Shown: positions 27,674 through 35,682 of the stretch, one piece after another
How the letters are laid out: each line of letters starts with the position of its first letter
How positions within the stretch are numbered: the first letter of the stretch is position 1
From: JAWPMT01 sp964653795
GTDB taxonomy: Bacteria > Bacteroidota > Bacteroidia > Cytophagales > Cyclobacteriaceae
DNA: 64,000 bases
Direction of reading: 5' to 3'
Assembly: GCA_964653795.1 (NCBI GenBank)
Contig: CAZZHO010000003.1
Location: 1 to 64,000, forward strand
Position numbers and translations under genes: made by a program
Notes under the pieces: model-generated
Seen by the model: only the letters and a program-made list of their open reading frames with translations
The model's database searches: none
What the model was told of the DNA's origin: nothing

Positions 27674-28411
27674 TCACTTTATACCAGCCAGAAAAATCAG
27701 TAGTACAGTCAGAAGAGCCGATACGATCAGGGAGCCGATGAACATCTTTCTAAAGTCACCCCTGTATGCCCACCAACTGTCTGATTTGTGGTCATAAGTA
27801 ATATGCTTGTTGTAAATATTCTCTCCCTCGCTCAGGTTCAAAAGTTCCCGAATGCTATCGGAGGAATTGACTGCCATTCCGATATGTGCATTAAAATTGG
27901 GAGAGTGAGCATCGTCCATGTACCTGTGCCAGATATGCTTGTAAACAAACAGGTAACTAATAGCCACGACAGGCCACACCAAGATCAGGCAGGCAGTATA
28001 AAACCCGTTAAATAGCTTTGGGTATTTATTGCGGAAGCTTGAGGGGAGCAATGAAGTAGTCTTACCCCAAATGCCTTTGCTCGAACCAGGCAGAAAACCA
28101 TGCCTGTACACGCTAAAGAAAGTGCGAACCGTTACAAAGCCAAAAAAAAGGTAAAACAACAGAAGATCTGCAGACCACTTTGGAAGACTTAGAGGAAGTA
28201 GATCAACCAACCAATGCAGGGGGTCTCTTAGTGCAGTTTGATAGCCTTTAAGAAGAAGCTCGAAAACCTTATTGACCTGTAGGTTGAAAATCCCTTTTAA
28301 GGTGGCCAGCATCGAAAATGCGCTAAAGACGATAGAGAGCTTGTTCTTGTTGGACTCTATCGACTTGAAAAAATCAGTTTTCAGCAGTTGTTTGAGTTTT
28401 GGCATCGGCAT
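27674..28411 (-). CDS. Four-helix membrane protein of a putative defence operon
   Basis: 245 residues with about four hydrophobic segments: LSIVFSAFSMLATLKGIF, LLLFYLFFGFVTVRTFF, FYTACLILVWPVVAISYLF and MFIGSLIVSALLTVLLIFL. A polar loop between the third and fourth (HIWHRYMDDAHSPNFN) is probably cytosolic or periplasmic. The start lies inside the upstream gene (38-bp overlap). No family recognised. It sits directly upstream of the DUF3883 gene. Confidence 0.6.
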   Translation of the reverse strand: MPMPKLKQLLKTDFFKSIESNKNKLSIVFSAFSMLATLKGIFNLQVNKVFELLLKGYQTALRDPLHWLVDLLPLSLPKWSADLLLFYLFFGFVTVRTFFSVYRHGFLPGSSKGIWGKTTSLLPSSFRNKYPKLFNGFYTACLILVWPVVAISYLFVYKHIWHRYMDDAHSPNFNAHIGMAVNSSDSIRELLNLSEGENIYNKHITYDHKSDSWWAYRGDFRKMFIGSLIVSALLTVLLIFLAGIK

Positions 28412-29693
28412 TTGCGGTTAGTGTGGTAATGGCTTCCACTCGTTTTGTTTGAAGAGATTCGGTCAACTTTCGCAATTCCAGATAGGCATAAACAGAACAG
28501 GTAGCCACCGACAAGGTGAGAATGTACCCGATTATACCACCGAGGGTGCCAGTACCAGAAACCCTTTGCAGGAGACAGAAATTGGCTAGTACGGGAAGCA
28601 CAACTACCGAAAACAGAGCGATGAGGCCTGGTACGATGCCTTTAAACAATATGACGGTTGGGAAATCGACAAATACCTCCCCTTGATCCAGGTAGGAACG
28701 AAAACCCTGAATATGGCTCAGGAAATAGAGGAAAACAGCTAGTGAAATAGATGGAACAATCCAGTTGGCAATCGCCTTGTGAATTTTGATCCCATACAAA
28801 GTAGGGTGATTTTCGTTTTGAGCAATTTGTTTGTTGACATAGCGCAAGCCATCTTCGAGCGTCTTGCTTTTAATCTCATCTTCAATGAGGTAAATGCCCG
28901 GTAGAGCCTTGTCATAGGTTTCAATAGTACTGTCCTGGCTATACCAATAAACCGCATCGGTAGGGGCCATCGAAGGGCTAAAAAACTCTTCAGAACTTCT
29001 AAGACTATATACAATAGAGGCATCTTCGACAGTCCGTGTCCAACCGGCTATCAAAGCAATCTCAGGCTTTGAGACCAGAAACTCACTGAATTTCACCCAA
29101 TCCAGCTTAGGGCCGTACTCATTGTAGCCCAATTCTTTAAGCTCATCCATGCCCAAAAGCTTAAATGGATCTTCGTAGCTTCTCACGGGCTCGAATTTTG
29201 GAGACACAACACTGATTCCAAGTTTGTATAAAGCCTTGTTAATAAGCGAATCACAGTTAAGCTCATAGTTCAGGATTATATCGTACATCCCTTCATCAGA
29301 TATACCCAATTCTACCATCCAGCTATTCCCAAGAAAATCCAGATAATCTGCGATGGGAGAGTAGGTCTTGTCAGGTACAATAAAGAAGAAAGTGTTGCGC
29401 AGCAGCTCCACATCGGTATTCTCAAAACATAGTTTGAAGTCATCCAATTGTGTCGAATCTACAGGGATTAAGGACCCTACGGTTTTAAAGCTTGCCTCTT
29501 CTTCCAACTCAAGTCCTTCTATTACAAATTCGGCATATTCTTCAAGCGAAATTGAGAGTAATTTTTCGAGGTCATTGCGGGCCTCCTTGTAAGGTGCTGC
29601 CGGGTCGGGAGAAAAAGCAAAGGTCAATACCACTAATGATAAAGTGATCAGTAAGCGGTGTATGAATCGTATGGTCTTAAAATATTCATCCAT
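28374..29693 (-). CDS. Large membrane protein with extracytoplasmic domain
   Basis: 439 residues from ATG at 29693. An N-terminal hydrophobic helix (FIHRLLITLSLVVLTFAFS) serves as signal or anchor. A polar domain of about 270 residues follows, then four hydrophobic segments in the last 150 residues (IANWIVPSISLAVFLYFLS and three more). No enzyme motif is visible. It is 8 bp downstream of the 238-aa gene and overlaps the next membrane gene, so it belongs to the six-gene run ending in two nucleases. Function unknown. Confidence 0.6.
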   Translation of the reverse strand: MDEYFKTIRFIHRLLITLSLVVLTFAFSPDPAAPYKEARNDLEKLLSISLEEYAEFVIEGLELEEEASFKTVGSLIPVDSTQLDDFKLCFENTDVELLRNTFFFIVPDKTYSPIADYLDFLGNSWMVELGISDEGMYDIILNYELNCDSLINKALYKLGISVVSPKFEPVRSYEDPFKLLGMDELKELGYNEYGPKLDWVKFSEFLVSKPEIALIAGWTRTVEDASIVYSLRSSEEFFSPSMAPTDAVYWYSQDSTIETYDKALPGIYLIEDEIKSKTLEDGLRYVNKQIAQNENHPTLYGIKIHKAIANWIVPSISLAVFLYFLSHIQGFRSYLDQGEVFVDFPTVILFKGIVPGLIALFSVVVLPVLANFCLLQRVSGTGTLGGIIGYILTLSVATCSVYAYLELRKLTESLQTKRVEAITTLTANADAKTQTTAEN

Positions 29694-29701
29694 GATCTTC
29701 G

Positions 29702-30418
29702 CTATCCATTCTGATATGCACTGGCCTGGAGGCGGACGTAGGAGACACTGACCAATTTCATGTACCAACCCAACTCGTTTTCTTTTTCTATGAGGACCTG
29801 ACGAATCTCCTCTGCATCATCCATTTGAGCAAGTCTGGCATAGATCATGCTTTTGGGCGTATCAAAATGTTCGTTGAGAAAATGGTTTATCTGTCGCTCG
29901 TCAAAGTTGTTCATGTTTTGGAACCGGAAGAAATGTTCAAGTTCAGTGGCCTTGCGAATAACCGATGGCTCAGAATCCATGTAAGGTCCATTGTGTTCCA
30001 AAAAATACAGGACCAGGCTTAAAACGAACTTCTTTTCCTCCATACCCTGAGCTTGAACCAGCCAGGAGAAAACACGTGCTTTGACCTGATCCCGGAACCG
30101 GTCATTTGAATCGCGCTCTTCGTGCCGGAGTTTGGTTTTTAGGCTATCCAGAATCTCGGTATACCTCTGGCCTCTAACTTTGAATTTCTCACCGGGGTTT
30201 TCAATGACCGAAGCCAGATGATGCTCTTTGTCAACAATAGTGGGTAGTTGATCCCGGATGCCTTTGAACAACTCCAAATAATAATCGTGAATTTCAAGGG
30301 CATCCTGATAGATGGGAAAGAATATCTTTTCCAAGCGTTCTCTTCTATTTTGTTTTTGCCCTTCTCTTGACTTTTGAATCCGGGTATCTATGTACTTGAA
30401 TAAATTAAATAGGTCCAT
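29702..30418 (-). CDS. Hypothetical helical protein of a putative defence operon
   Basis: 238 residues, soluble, rich in Arg/Lys/Glu helices (KSREGQKQNRRERLEKIFF, RHEERDSNDRFRDQVK). It lacks cysteines and clear catalytic motifs. The repeated ARLAQMDDAEEIRQV and LVSVSYVRLQAS helices may form a bundle. It is second in the run 31254-25260, separated from the first gene by a 92-bp gap containing a copy of an intergenic repeat. No family recognised. Confidence 0.55.
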   Translation of the reverse strand: MDLFNLFKYIDTRIQKSREGQKQNRRERLEKIFFPIYQDALEIHDYYLELFKGIRDQLPTIVDKEHHLASVIENPGEKFKVRGQRYTEILDSLKTKLRHEERDSNDRFRDQVKARVFSWLVQAQGMEEKKFVLSLVLYFLEHNGPYMDSEPSVIRKATELEHFFRFQNMNNFDERQINHFLNEHFDTPKSMIYARLAQMDDAEEIRQVLIEKENELGWYMKLVSVSYVRLQASAYQNG

Positions 30419-30462
30419 TTTAGAGCAGAGTTCGGGAGTGTTACCCGTTCATCTTCACTAAA

Positions 30463-30512
30463 ATAACGGATTTAATGAAACCAATAAGAGATAAGATAAT
30501 TTGGTTGATTTT
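30463..30512 (+). repeat. Intergenic repeat, diverged copy 1
   Basis: The stretch AAATAACGGATTT..GAAACC followed by TAATTTGGTT resembles the blocks at 38487-38583 and 43045-43122. It is the most diverged of three copies and lies between two genes of the same direction. Confidence 0.4.
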
Positions 30513-31254
30513 AAGGATTCGTAAAAGTGGGGCTTTGCCAACCCATAAATTCGTTGGTTAAATACTCGTAGGGCTTTAAGTGTTTTTGAGCGTACTCTTC
30601 CAGTTCTTTCAGTAAGTTCATATACATCTCTATCTGGGCTTGAAAAATCGCGAGGGTGTTGCCTTTGGCATGAGATACCAAAAAGTCGAATTGTGTGATC
30701 AACAAACTGTGTTGAATCCGTGTCAGCAGTTTGACCAGTTCTGCATCAAGGTACTGGAAACGCTGGAAGATGTTGACTAGGTGTTTTTGGGTGGATTGAA
30801 TTTCATAAGCGTACCACTCTACCCAGGTTGCGCTTTCGTCATTTCTGCTCAAAGGCGATTCTTTGGCCAGGGGATCTATTTGTGACAATAGTTCATACAG
30901 CTCTTTTGTATCCAGGTATCTGAAAGTCGCCTTTTTATCCACTTTTTGCATCAATGGCTGGATCAGTAAATGGCCGCTGGTAATGATGCCAAAAACTTCA
31001 TGCCCTACATATTCATTCACGTGTTCTTTGTCTTTAACGGATTTCAAATGCACCACTATGAAGTAGAAAATAAAGCCGGATATGTAGGATACAGCTATTT
31101 TGCTGACAAACTGCCCTAGTTCATACGCTCCCGGAAAGAAGCCCGGAATGTGGACCAGGTAGAGAACAATGGATAGGTAAACGACAATACTTATTAGCAA
31201 TAGTATACTCAGGTCTTTGCGGACGCTCTTTAGTGCTTTAAGAAGGTTTTTCAT
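30511..31254 (-). CDS. Two-helix membrane protein, first gene of a putative defence operon
   Basis: 247 residues. Two hydrophobic helices lie near the N-terminus (LSILLLISIVVYLSIVLYLV and AVSYISGFIFYFIVVHL), followed by a helical cytosolic domain of about 165 residues without known motifs. This two-helix-plus-helical-domain shape recalls membrane effectors or sensors of anti-phage systems, but there is no sequence identification. The upstream 220 bp (31255-31480) is AT-rich and may hold the operon promoter. Confidence 0.55.
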   Translation of the reverse strand: MKNLLKALKSVRKDLSILLLISIVVYLSIVLYLVHIPGFFPGAYELGQFVSKIAVSYISGFIFYFIVVHLKSVKDKEHVNEYVGHEVFGIITSGHLLIQPLMQKVDKKATFRYLDTKELYELLSQIDPLAKESPLSRNDESATWVEWYAYEIQSTQKHLVNIFQRFQYLDAELVKLLTRIQHSLLITQFDFLVSHAKGNTLAIFQAQIEMYMNLLKELEEYAQKHLKPYEYLTNEFMGWQSPTFTNP

Positions 31255-31448
31255 TGACTTAGTTCGGGGTATGAGATTTGAAACAACCGGTCACCATCGT
31301 AGTTTCATGTCGGATGAAGTTGGCGATAATTCTGTTATAAGTTGACAGCTCTTTGGCTTATTTGCGAATGAAACCTCAACTGCCTATATTTTGATTTATC
31401 TCTTGATAAAAACTGCAAATATACATAAGGTATTGAGGTAGTTGAGGA

Positions 31449-31479
31449 AAAGCGGGGCTCGAAAGCCCCGCTTTTTTCT
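31449..31479. terminator. Bidirectional terminator
   Basis: A 9-bp perfect stem, AGCGGGGCT/AGCCCCGCT, has loop CGAA with T-runs on the plus side and shorter ones on the minus side. It ends the zinc-finger gene transcript coming from the right and separates the two minus-strand clusters. Confidence 0.75.
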
Positions 31480-31605
31480 TTACCAGGTGACAAACTCAGA
31501 AGTAGTACTTAGTGCTGTATACCTCTGTACAAACGGCCCTCTATACTCGCTTCCAGCCTTGTCCTTAAGATAATCTGGATGATACTCTGACCAATCCCTC
31601 TCCAT
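31480..31605 (-). CDS. Possible 41-aa overlapping small protein
   Basis: The ATG at 31605 overlaps the end of the zinc-finger gene in another frame and reads 41 codons (ERDWSEYHPDYLKDKAG, ending FVTW) up to the terminator. The composition is protein-like and it fills the space between gene and terminator. No homologue is known to me, so it may be chance. Confidence 0.3.
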   Translation of the reverse strand: MERDWSEYHPDYLKDKAGSEYRGPFVQRYTALSTTSEFVTW

Positions 31606-31909
31606 TACAATTCGGGCAAGGTAAGGCTCCGGCAACTCCGGTTCCCTCGCAATAGTAGCATTTGGTTTCACTGGTGATCAACTGGTCTTCTGGCGTAGAG
31701 GCGGGCTTTCCTTCAGTGGTGAAAAATTGCCTTCTGTCTATTGACTTCTTGATAGCCTCGACTTCCATCAACACAGGATACCTTTCTACCATCTCTTCAA
31801 TGCTTTTGAAACGTTCTTTTCCGTGCTCAGACTCCACCCACCAGTTTCTTCCCTGTTTGAGGTAATATGCCGTAAGCCCACCTATCACGTGTTTTTTGAT
31901 TGTGCTCAT
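31565..31909 (-). CDS. Small zinc-finger (DnaJ-type CxxCxGxG) protein
   Basis: 114 residues from ATG at 31909. A longer frame to 32041 reads through hydrophobic, unlikely sequence. Near the C-terminus are CYYCEGTGV and CPNCNGEG, the paired CxxCxGxG zinc motif of DnaJ-type central domains. The N-terminal part contains KKHVIGGLTAYYLK and RNWWVESEHGKERF. No J-domain is present. It is 180 bp downstream of the DUF6035-like gene. An RNA- or protein-binding accessory role is a guess. Confidence 0.55.
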   Translation of the reverse strand: MSTIKKHVIGGLTAYYLKQGRNWWVESEHGKERFKSIEEMVERYPVLMEVEAIKKSIDRRQFFTTEGKPASTPEDQLITSETKCYYCEGTGVAGALPCPNCNGEGLVRVSSRLS

Positions 31910-32090
31910 AATCGAATGCTTAATTAAGCAAACCGGATATAAAGGCGACCCAACTTTCAAATCGGGAGGGCTCATAAACCCTGGCAATGAACCCTTAGAC
32001 AAGATATGTAGTGCCAGACAAACGATAATGTAGTTGAGCAAGAAAATCTTCAGTTCTTGGCTAGAGCTGATGGCTCTTGGAGAAGATTTT

Positions 32091-33752
32091 TTATTGGATT
32101 AATTCCGGGTATAAGACCTGGAACAACCGATCACAGTCGTAGTTCTGAGGGGGCTGAGTTTGGTAATAGTGATCGAGCTTCTTTTGGAACGTGCCATTTC
32201 TGTCCAGTCGTATAAGCTTGCTCCATATTCCATAATGGCGGAAAGCGATCTCGATATAATCCCAGTATTCCTTGTAGGAATGAATGGCGTTGTTGGCAAA
32301 GGAAATCCACTGGTCAGGCTTAAAACCAAAGCCCACCACTTCATTTCTCCTCGCGCTTTCAATTGTGCATATCAAATTCCCGTGCTCGAAGAGTTTATCA
32401 ACAAGGTGAGGCGTGTGGAGTCTTGTGGCCAAATGGCATAGTATTATCCTTGATGCCTTGTGCTTTTCTTTAAGGGGTAAACTATGAATGAGCGCTTCAT
32501 CACTTTCAAGAAACTGGTATCCTCTTTTCAGAATCTGCTTTGTTAGATGGAGCTTGGTAGTAATAGAGGTATTGGTAAAAAGCGTTTTTAAGAGGCTATG
32601 GCCATCGGCTGATTTAACATTGACATCCAGGCTGATCCTGTAACAACCGAGCATGAAAAGCAAAAAGTGCTGGTGTCCTTGTTTAGCGATGGAAAACCAA
32701 TGGTGTATCCTGGGCTCTCCATTTTTGGGCTGAAAGCCCCTCGAATGGTTTAACATGTACATTTCCTCCGAATCCATCTGGTTGATAGATTCCTGAATAT
32801 CATCGAATACCACTGCTTCCCGTGTCCACTTTTCACCTAGCCGGTATAAAAGATTTTCTACTTTTTCCTCGGCCTCATAAAGACGCTGGGCCTCCTCTTC
32901 TTGTCTTCTTTCCTCCGCTATCCGTTTTGTATTGCGTTCCTGCTCTGCTTCCCTGATTTTGAGATTTTGCTCAAAGTTGTAGTAATAGATCTGATAGTAG
33001 CGTTCTGAAAATTTTATCTGATCCAAACGCACGGATTTGGACAGCCATTTGGTCAAAAGGCGATTGTCATCGGTTAGGAATAAGTACTTATAGCTACATT
33101 CCAAATGGAGGCGATCATAGCTTTCATCCAGCTTAAAAAAGTTTTGAAATTCAGTAAGGTACTTGATGTCCCTTTCGGTCTGACTCTGTCCTCTCACATC
33201 GAAGTCATCAAGTATCCAGATCAGATACATTTTTTGAGCCCTGTAGAACTCATAACGATCCAGGATATAGCGAAGTGACAAGGCCGAAAGCTGAATCTCA
33301 AAAACCAACTCCTTATCGTTGTACTTGCACCAGACATCCGGTTTTCGTCTGCCTTGGTCGCGAATGATGAATCTGTCATCTACGTGGATGTCAGAAACTC
33401 CCTCTACCCCGGAGAGCAGTTGCCCGATTTTATGCTTCAACTCCTTGTGGCGGTCACTTTCTTTGGCTTTGTAAATGCGGCTGATCAGCTCTGTTTCGTG
33501 TGGAGATAGTTTGCTGTCCTTAAGCAGGCAGGCTTCGGCTCCTTTTCGGTGTTTGAAGTGAAGCCGGTCGTATTTGCTACCGGAAATATTGAGCGGTTGT
33601 TCACACTCGCAACAATACAGGTCCACATCATTCTTGTGAAACTGTCGCCTGACTTCAAATCCTGGCTTCGATTCTTTAAAGATCTCCTTTGCCTCTAAAA
33701 CCTGGCCGGAAATTTTATCAAAGGCTACTTTTATACTTCGCTCAAACGTCAT
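32091..33752 (-). CDS. CoiA/DUF6035-like putative nuclease
   Basis: 553 residues. An N-terminal zinc-finger-like part (CCECEQPLN, then HFKHRKGAEAC) is followed by a nuclease-like core, RRKPDVWC and LVFEIQLSALSLRY (about 135-160). This is the D..ExQ pattern of CoiA-like PD-(D/E)XK enzymes, which in Bacteroidota are annotated DUF6035. A long charged coiled coil (about 265-315) and a helical C-terminal half follow. CoiA-type proteins act on incoming or single-stranded DNA. A defence role is inferred from the neighbours: the HEPN-like gene and the metallopeptidase cluster. Confidence 0.65.
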   Translation of the reverse strand: MTFERSIKVAFDKISGQVLEAKEIFKESKPGFEVRRQFHKNDVDLYCCECEQPLNISGSKYDRLHFKHRKGAEACLLKDSKLSPHETELISRIYKAKESDRHKELKHKIGQLLSGVEGVSDIHVDDRFIIRDQGRRKPDVWCKYNDKELVFEIQLSALSLRYILDRYEFYRAQKMYLIWILDDFDVRGQSQTERDIKYLTEFQNFFKLDESYDRLHLECSYKYLFLTDDNRLLTKWLSKSVRLDQIKFSERYYQIYYYNFEQNLKIREAEQERNTKRIAEERRQEEEAQRLYEAEEKVENLLYRLGEKWTREAVVFDDIQESINQMDSEEMYMLNHSRGFQPKNGEPRIHHWFSIAKQGHQHFLLFMLGCYRISLDVNVKSADGHSLLKTLFTNTSITTKLHLTKQILKRGYQFLESDEALIHSLPLKEKHKASRIILCHLATRLHTPHLVDKLFEHGNLICTIESARRNEVVGFGFKPDQWISFANNAIHSYKEYWDYIEIAFRHYGIWSKLIRLDRNGTFQKKLDHYYQTQPPQNYDCDRLFQVLYPELIQ

Positions 33753-33812
33753 TCGCTTTGGACTGTCCTTTCTATGTTGTCAGAGGTCATGCATATTTTA
33801 GTTAGACTGTAG

Positions 33813-34475
33813 CTATTCCTCTCCATCATCAATTTTCCTCTTTAGTTTATCCGGGTTGTCTTTGGACCAGGCCCATCCATGCAAATGTTTAAGAAGTATC
33901 ACCGTGATCTCTCGCATCGCTAAAGTAGCCTCCAGAACTAGCTCATCTTTTACGAATTCCGTATCCTCATCCCCAATGACAAATGAATATTCCTGTCCAT
34001 CTGCTTTAGGTTGCATCGCATTAAAAATGTGTTTGTTGCTCAAGTGGATATAGCCGGAAGTTTCTTCGTACACCGATTTGATCCATTCGTATTCTTCGGA
34101 TAGTTTTTCCACCAGGTAGCGGTCGGTCATCCGCTTGTTGTCCATATCTCTTAGGTTCCTGATGTGAGCCCCGCCCAAAATATCCGCAGCAAACTGGTGA
34201 GGGTCTCTAACGATGAAGCTGGCGTAGAACCGAAGTAGGTTGTCCAACTGCAGACGAACCAGGGGAGCCGCACAAATGAAGTTCTTCTCCCGTATGGAAG
34301 TACAAAAACCCCTTATTAACGACAAGGATCGCTTGAAAACAGCACAAGCTAACAGGTCAAGGGTATAGAGGCTGCTGTCATAAGCCTCCATCATGTTTTT
34401 GGCAATTTCAAGGTGGGTGCTTTTAGAATCCTCCAATTCTTTCAGGACCAGTTCTATCGACACTTTTTGGTTCAT
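33813..34475 (-). CDS. Hypothetical helical protein (DUF5677-like)
   Basis: 220 residues, almost all helical. KRSLSLIRGFCTSIREKNFI and CAAPLVRLQLDNLLRFYA resemble the all-helical DUF5677/HEPN-like group found in abortive-infection loci, and YIHLSNKHIFNAM contains a histidine that could be functional. A canonical R-x4-H is not evident. It starts 4 bp from the stop of the HEPN-like zinc protein gene, so the two are co-translated. Confidence 0.5.
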   Translation of the reverse strand: MNQKVSIELVLKELEDSKSTHLEIAKNMMEAYDSSLYTLDLLACAVFKRSLSLIRGFCTSIREKNFICAAPLVRLQLDNLLRFYASFIVRDPHQFAADILGGAHIRNLRDMDNKRMTDRYLVEKLSEEYEWIKSVYEETSGYIHLSNKHIFNAMQPKADGQEYSFVIGDEDTEFVKDELVLEATLAMREITVILLKHLHGWAWSKDNPDKLKRKIDDGEE

Positions 34476-34479
34476 TTGT

Positions 34480-35448
34480 TTATTGATATTCGTTACAGGT
34501 CAGGCAAATTTTTGGAAGAGGTTCATCATTGTCTTCATGTGCATCTGCGTCCTCATCGTCTATAAAGATCACGTTTCCGGGGCATTCCGCTTGATTGCAG
34601 TCGGTCCTTTCCACTTCAAACTCACCTTGGCAAACTGCACATTTGATATGGGTTGACTCGGGAGTATTGGGATGGAGGAAACTGTATTTGAAATTGGGAT
34701 AAAGTTCCGGCTCTCCATCCTTGGGCACCAATACACCACCGGAGCCGGTGCAATCCGGGCAATGGTATCTCCTGGATTTGAAGTCCTGATCGAAGTGTTT
34801 GTTCAACTCTCCCTTTCCTAAAAATAATTCGAGGTAAGCCAGGTGTTGATACTGTTCATATTCGCTGAAAACAAAAGTGAGTTCTCCTTCTTCCTGGGCC
34901 GGATGATTGTAAAATTTGTCTTGTAGGGCTGTCCAGAAACTCCCTTTACCATAGAGTGTTGTGAATGTCTTAAGAATGAGCCTCAATACCACTTCTGGTG
35001 TAAGATCTGTAGCCCCCAGGCCGTGTACAATTTTATTTCTCAAAAGGCGTACATCTTCAAAGTGCTGAACGAAATCCGGGTGAATTGCCGCTGTATCCTG
35101 GGCAGTTGCGAAATAGGTGCGAAGCAGGTCATTCCCCGAAATAGTGTACAGGTCAGCAAATTCCACATCGCTACTTTCTGGAAGCGTTTTCCATTCACCG
35201 GGTTTTTGTTCCAGAAGGAGTAACGGGCTCTTTACCGCAACACCCGATTTTAACGCAGACTCTACTCCCTGGTGGACCAGGACCACAGCAGTATGCAAAA
35301 CAGTGCGGTTATAAACCCAAAGCTCATCCCTGTCAACAGAAGGGCTTAGCTCCAGGCTATCCACCTGAACTATGCTTTTATAGGCCTGGATAAGGCACTC
35401 CCAGGCGACAATCTGGTAGTCTTCCGGTGTAGGTAGGTTTTGAATCAT
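34480..35448 (-). CDS. HEPN-like protein with C-terminal zinc ribbons
   Basis: 322 residues. The N-terminal two thirds is helical and contains LLRNKIVHG (about 136-142), which fits the R-x4-H active-site motif of HEPN ribonucleases. The C-terminal third has several CxxC pairs (CPDCTGSGG, CAVCQGEF, CNQAECPG, CLTCNEYQ) likely to bind two zinc ions. HEPN domains are common toxins or effectors in defence. RNA cleavage is inferred only from the motif. The downstream gene is 4 bp away; a 46-codon membrane peptide lies just upstream. Confidence 0.55.
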   Translation of the reverse strand: MIQNLPTPEDYQIVAWECLIQAYKSIVQVDSLELSPSVDRDELWVYNRTVLHTAVVLVHQGVESALKSGVAVKSPLLLLEQKPGEWKTLPESSDVEFADLYTISGNDLLRTYFATAQDTAAIHPDFVQHFEDVRLLRNKIVHGLGATDLTPEVVLRLILKTFTTLYGKGSFWTALQDKFYNHPAQEEGELTFVFSEYEQYQHLAYLELFLGKGELNKHFDQDFKSRRYHCPDCTGSGGVLVPKDGEPELYPNFKYSFLHPNTPESTHIKCAVCQGEFEVERTDCNQAECPGNVIFIDDEDADAHEDNDEPLPKICLTCNEYQ

Positions 35449-35458
35449 AGACGATCTT

Positions 35459-35599
35459 TTAGTTTAAGGTCAGTGAAATCAAAGTCAGGATTAATATGAG
35501 TATTGATAAGCACAAGACAATCTCCTGGAAGGAGATTGTCTTGTCATTTTCGGGCTTGCCGAACAGTAGGGAGAGAAAATCGCTTAACAGATCTTTCAT
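35459..35599 (-). CDS. 46-aa single-pass membrane peptide
   Basis: Too short for usual gene calling. The ATG at 35599 opens a frame with a polar N-terminus (KDLLSDFLSLLFGKPENDK) and one hydrophobic helix (IVLCLSILILILTLISLTL), ending TAA at 35459, 11 bp before the HEPN-like start. A damaged homologous copy is present at 42883-43019, which supports it as a real gene. The codons for SFQEIV and the preceding DKTI form an inverted repeat (35516-35541), possibly a regulatory hairpin. Small-toxin or regulatory membrane peptide is a guess. Confidence 0.55.
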   Translation of the reverse strand: MKDLLSDFLSLLFGKPENDKTISFQEIVLCLSILILILTLISLTLN

Positions 35600-35682
35600 G
35601 TTACGTTGTCTTTCTGATGTGGCTAGTACTCATCGGTTAGGATTCTGGTAGAATAACTTTGGGCCTTGAAGTAAGATGCCAT

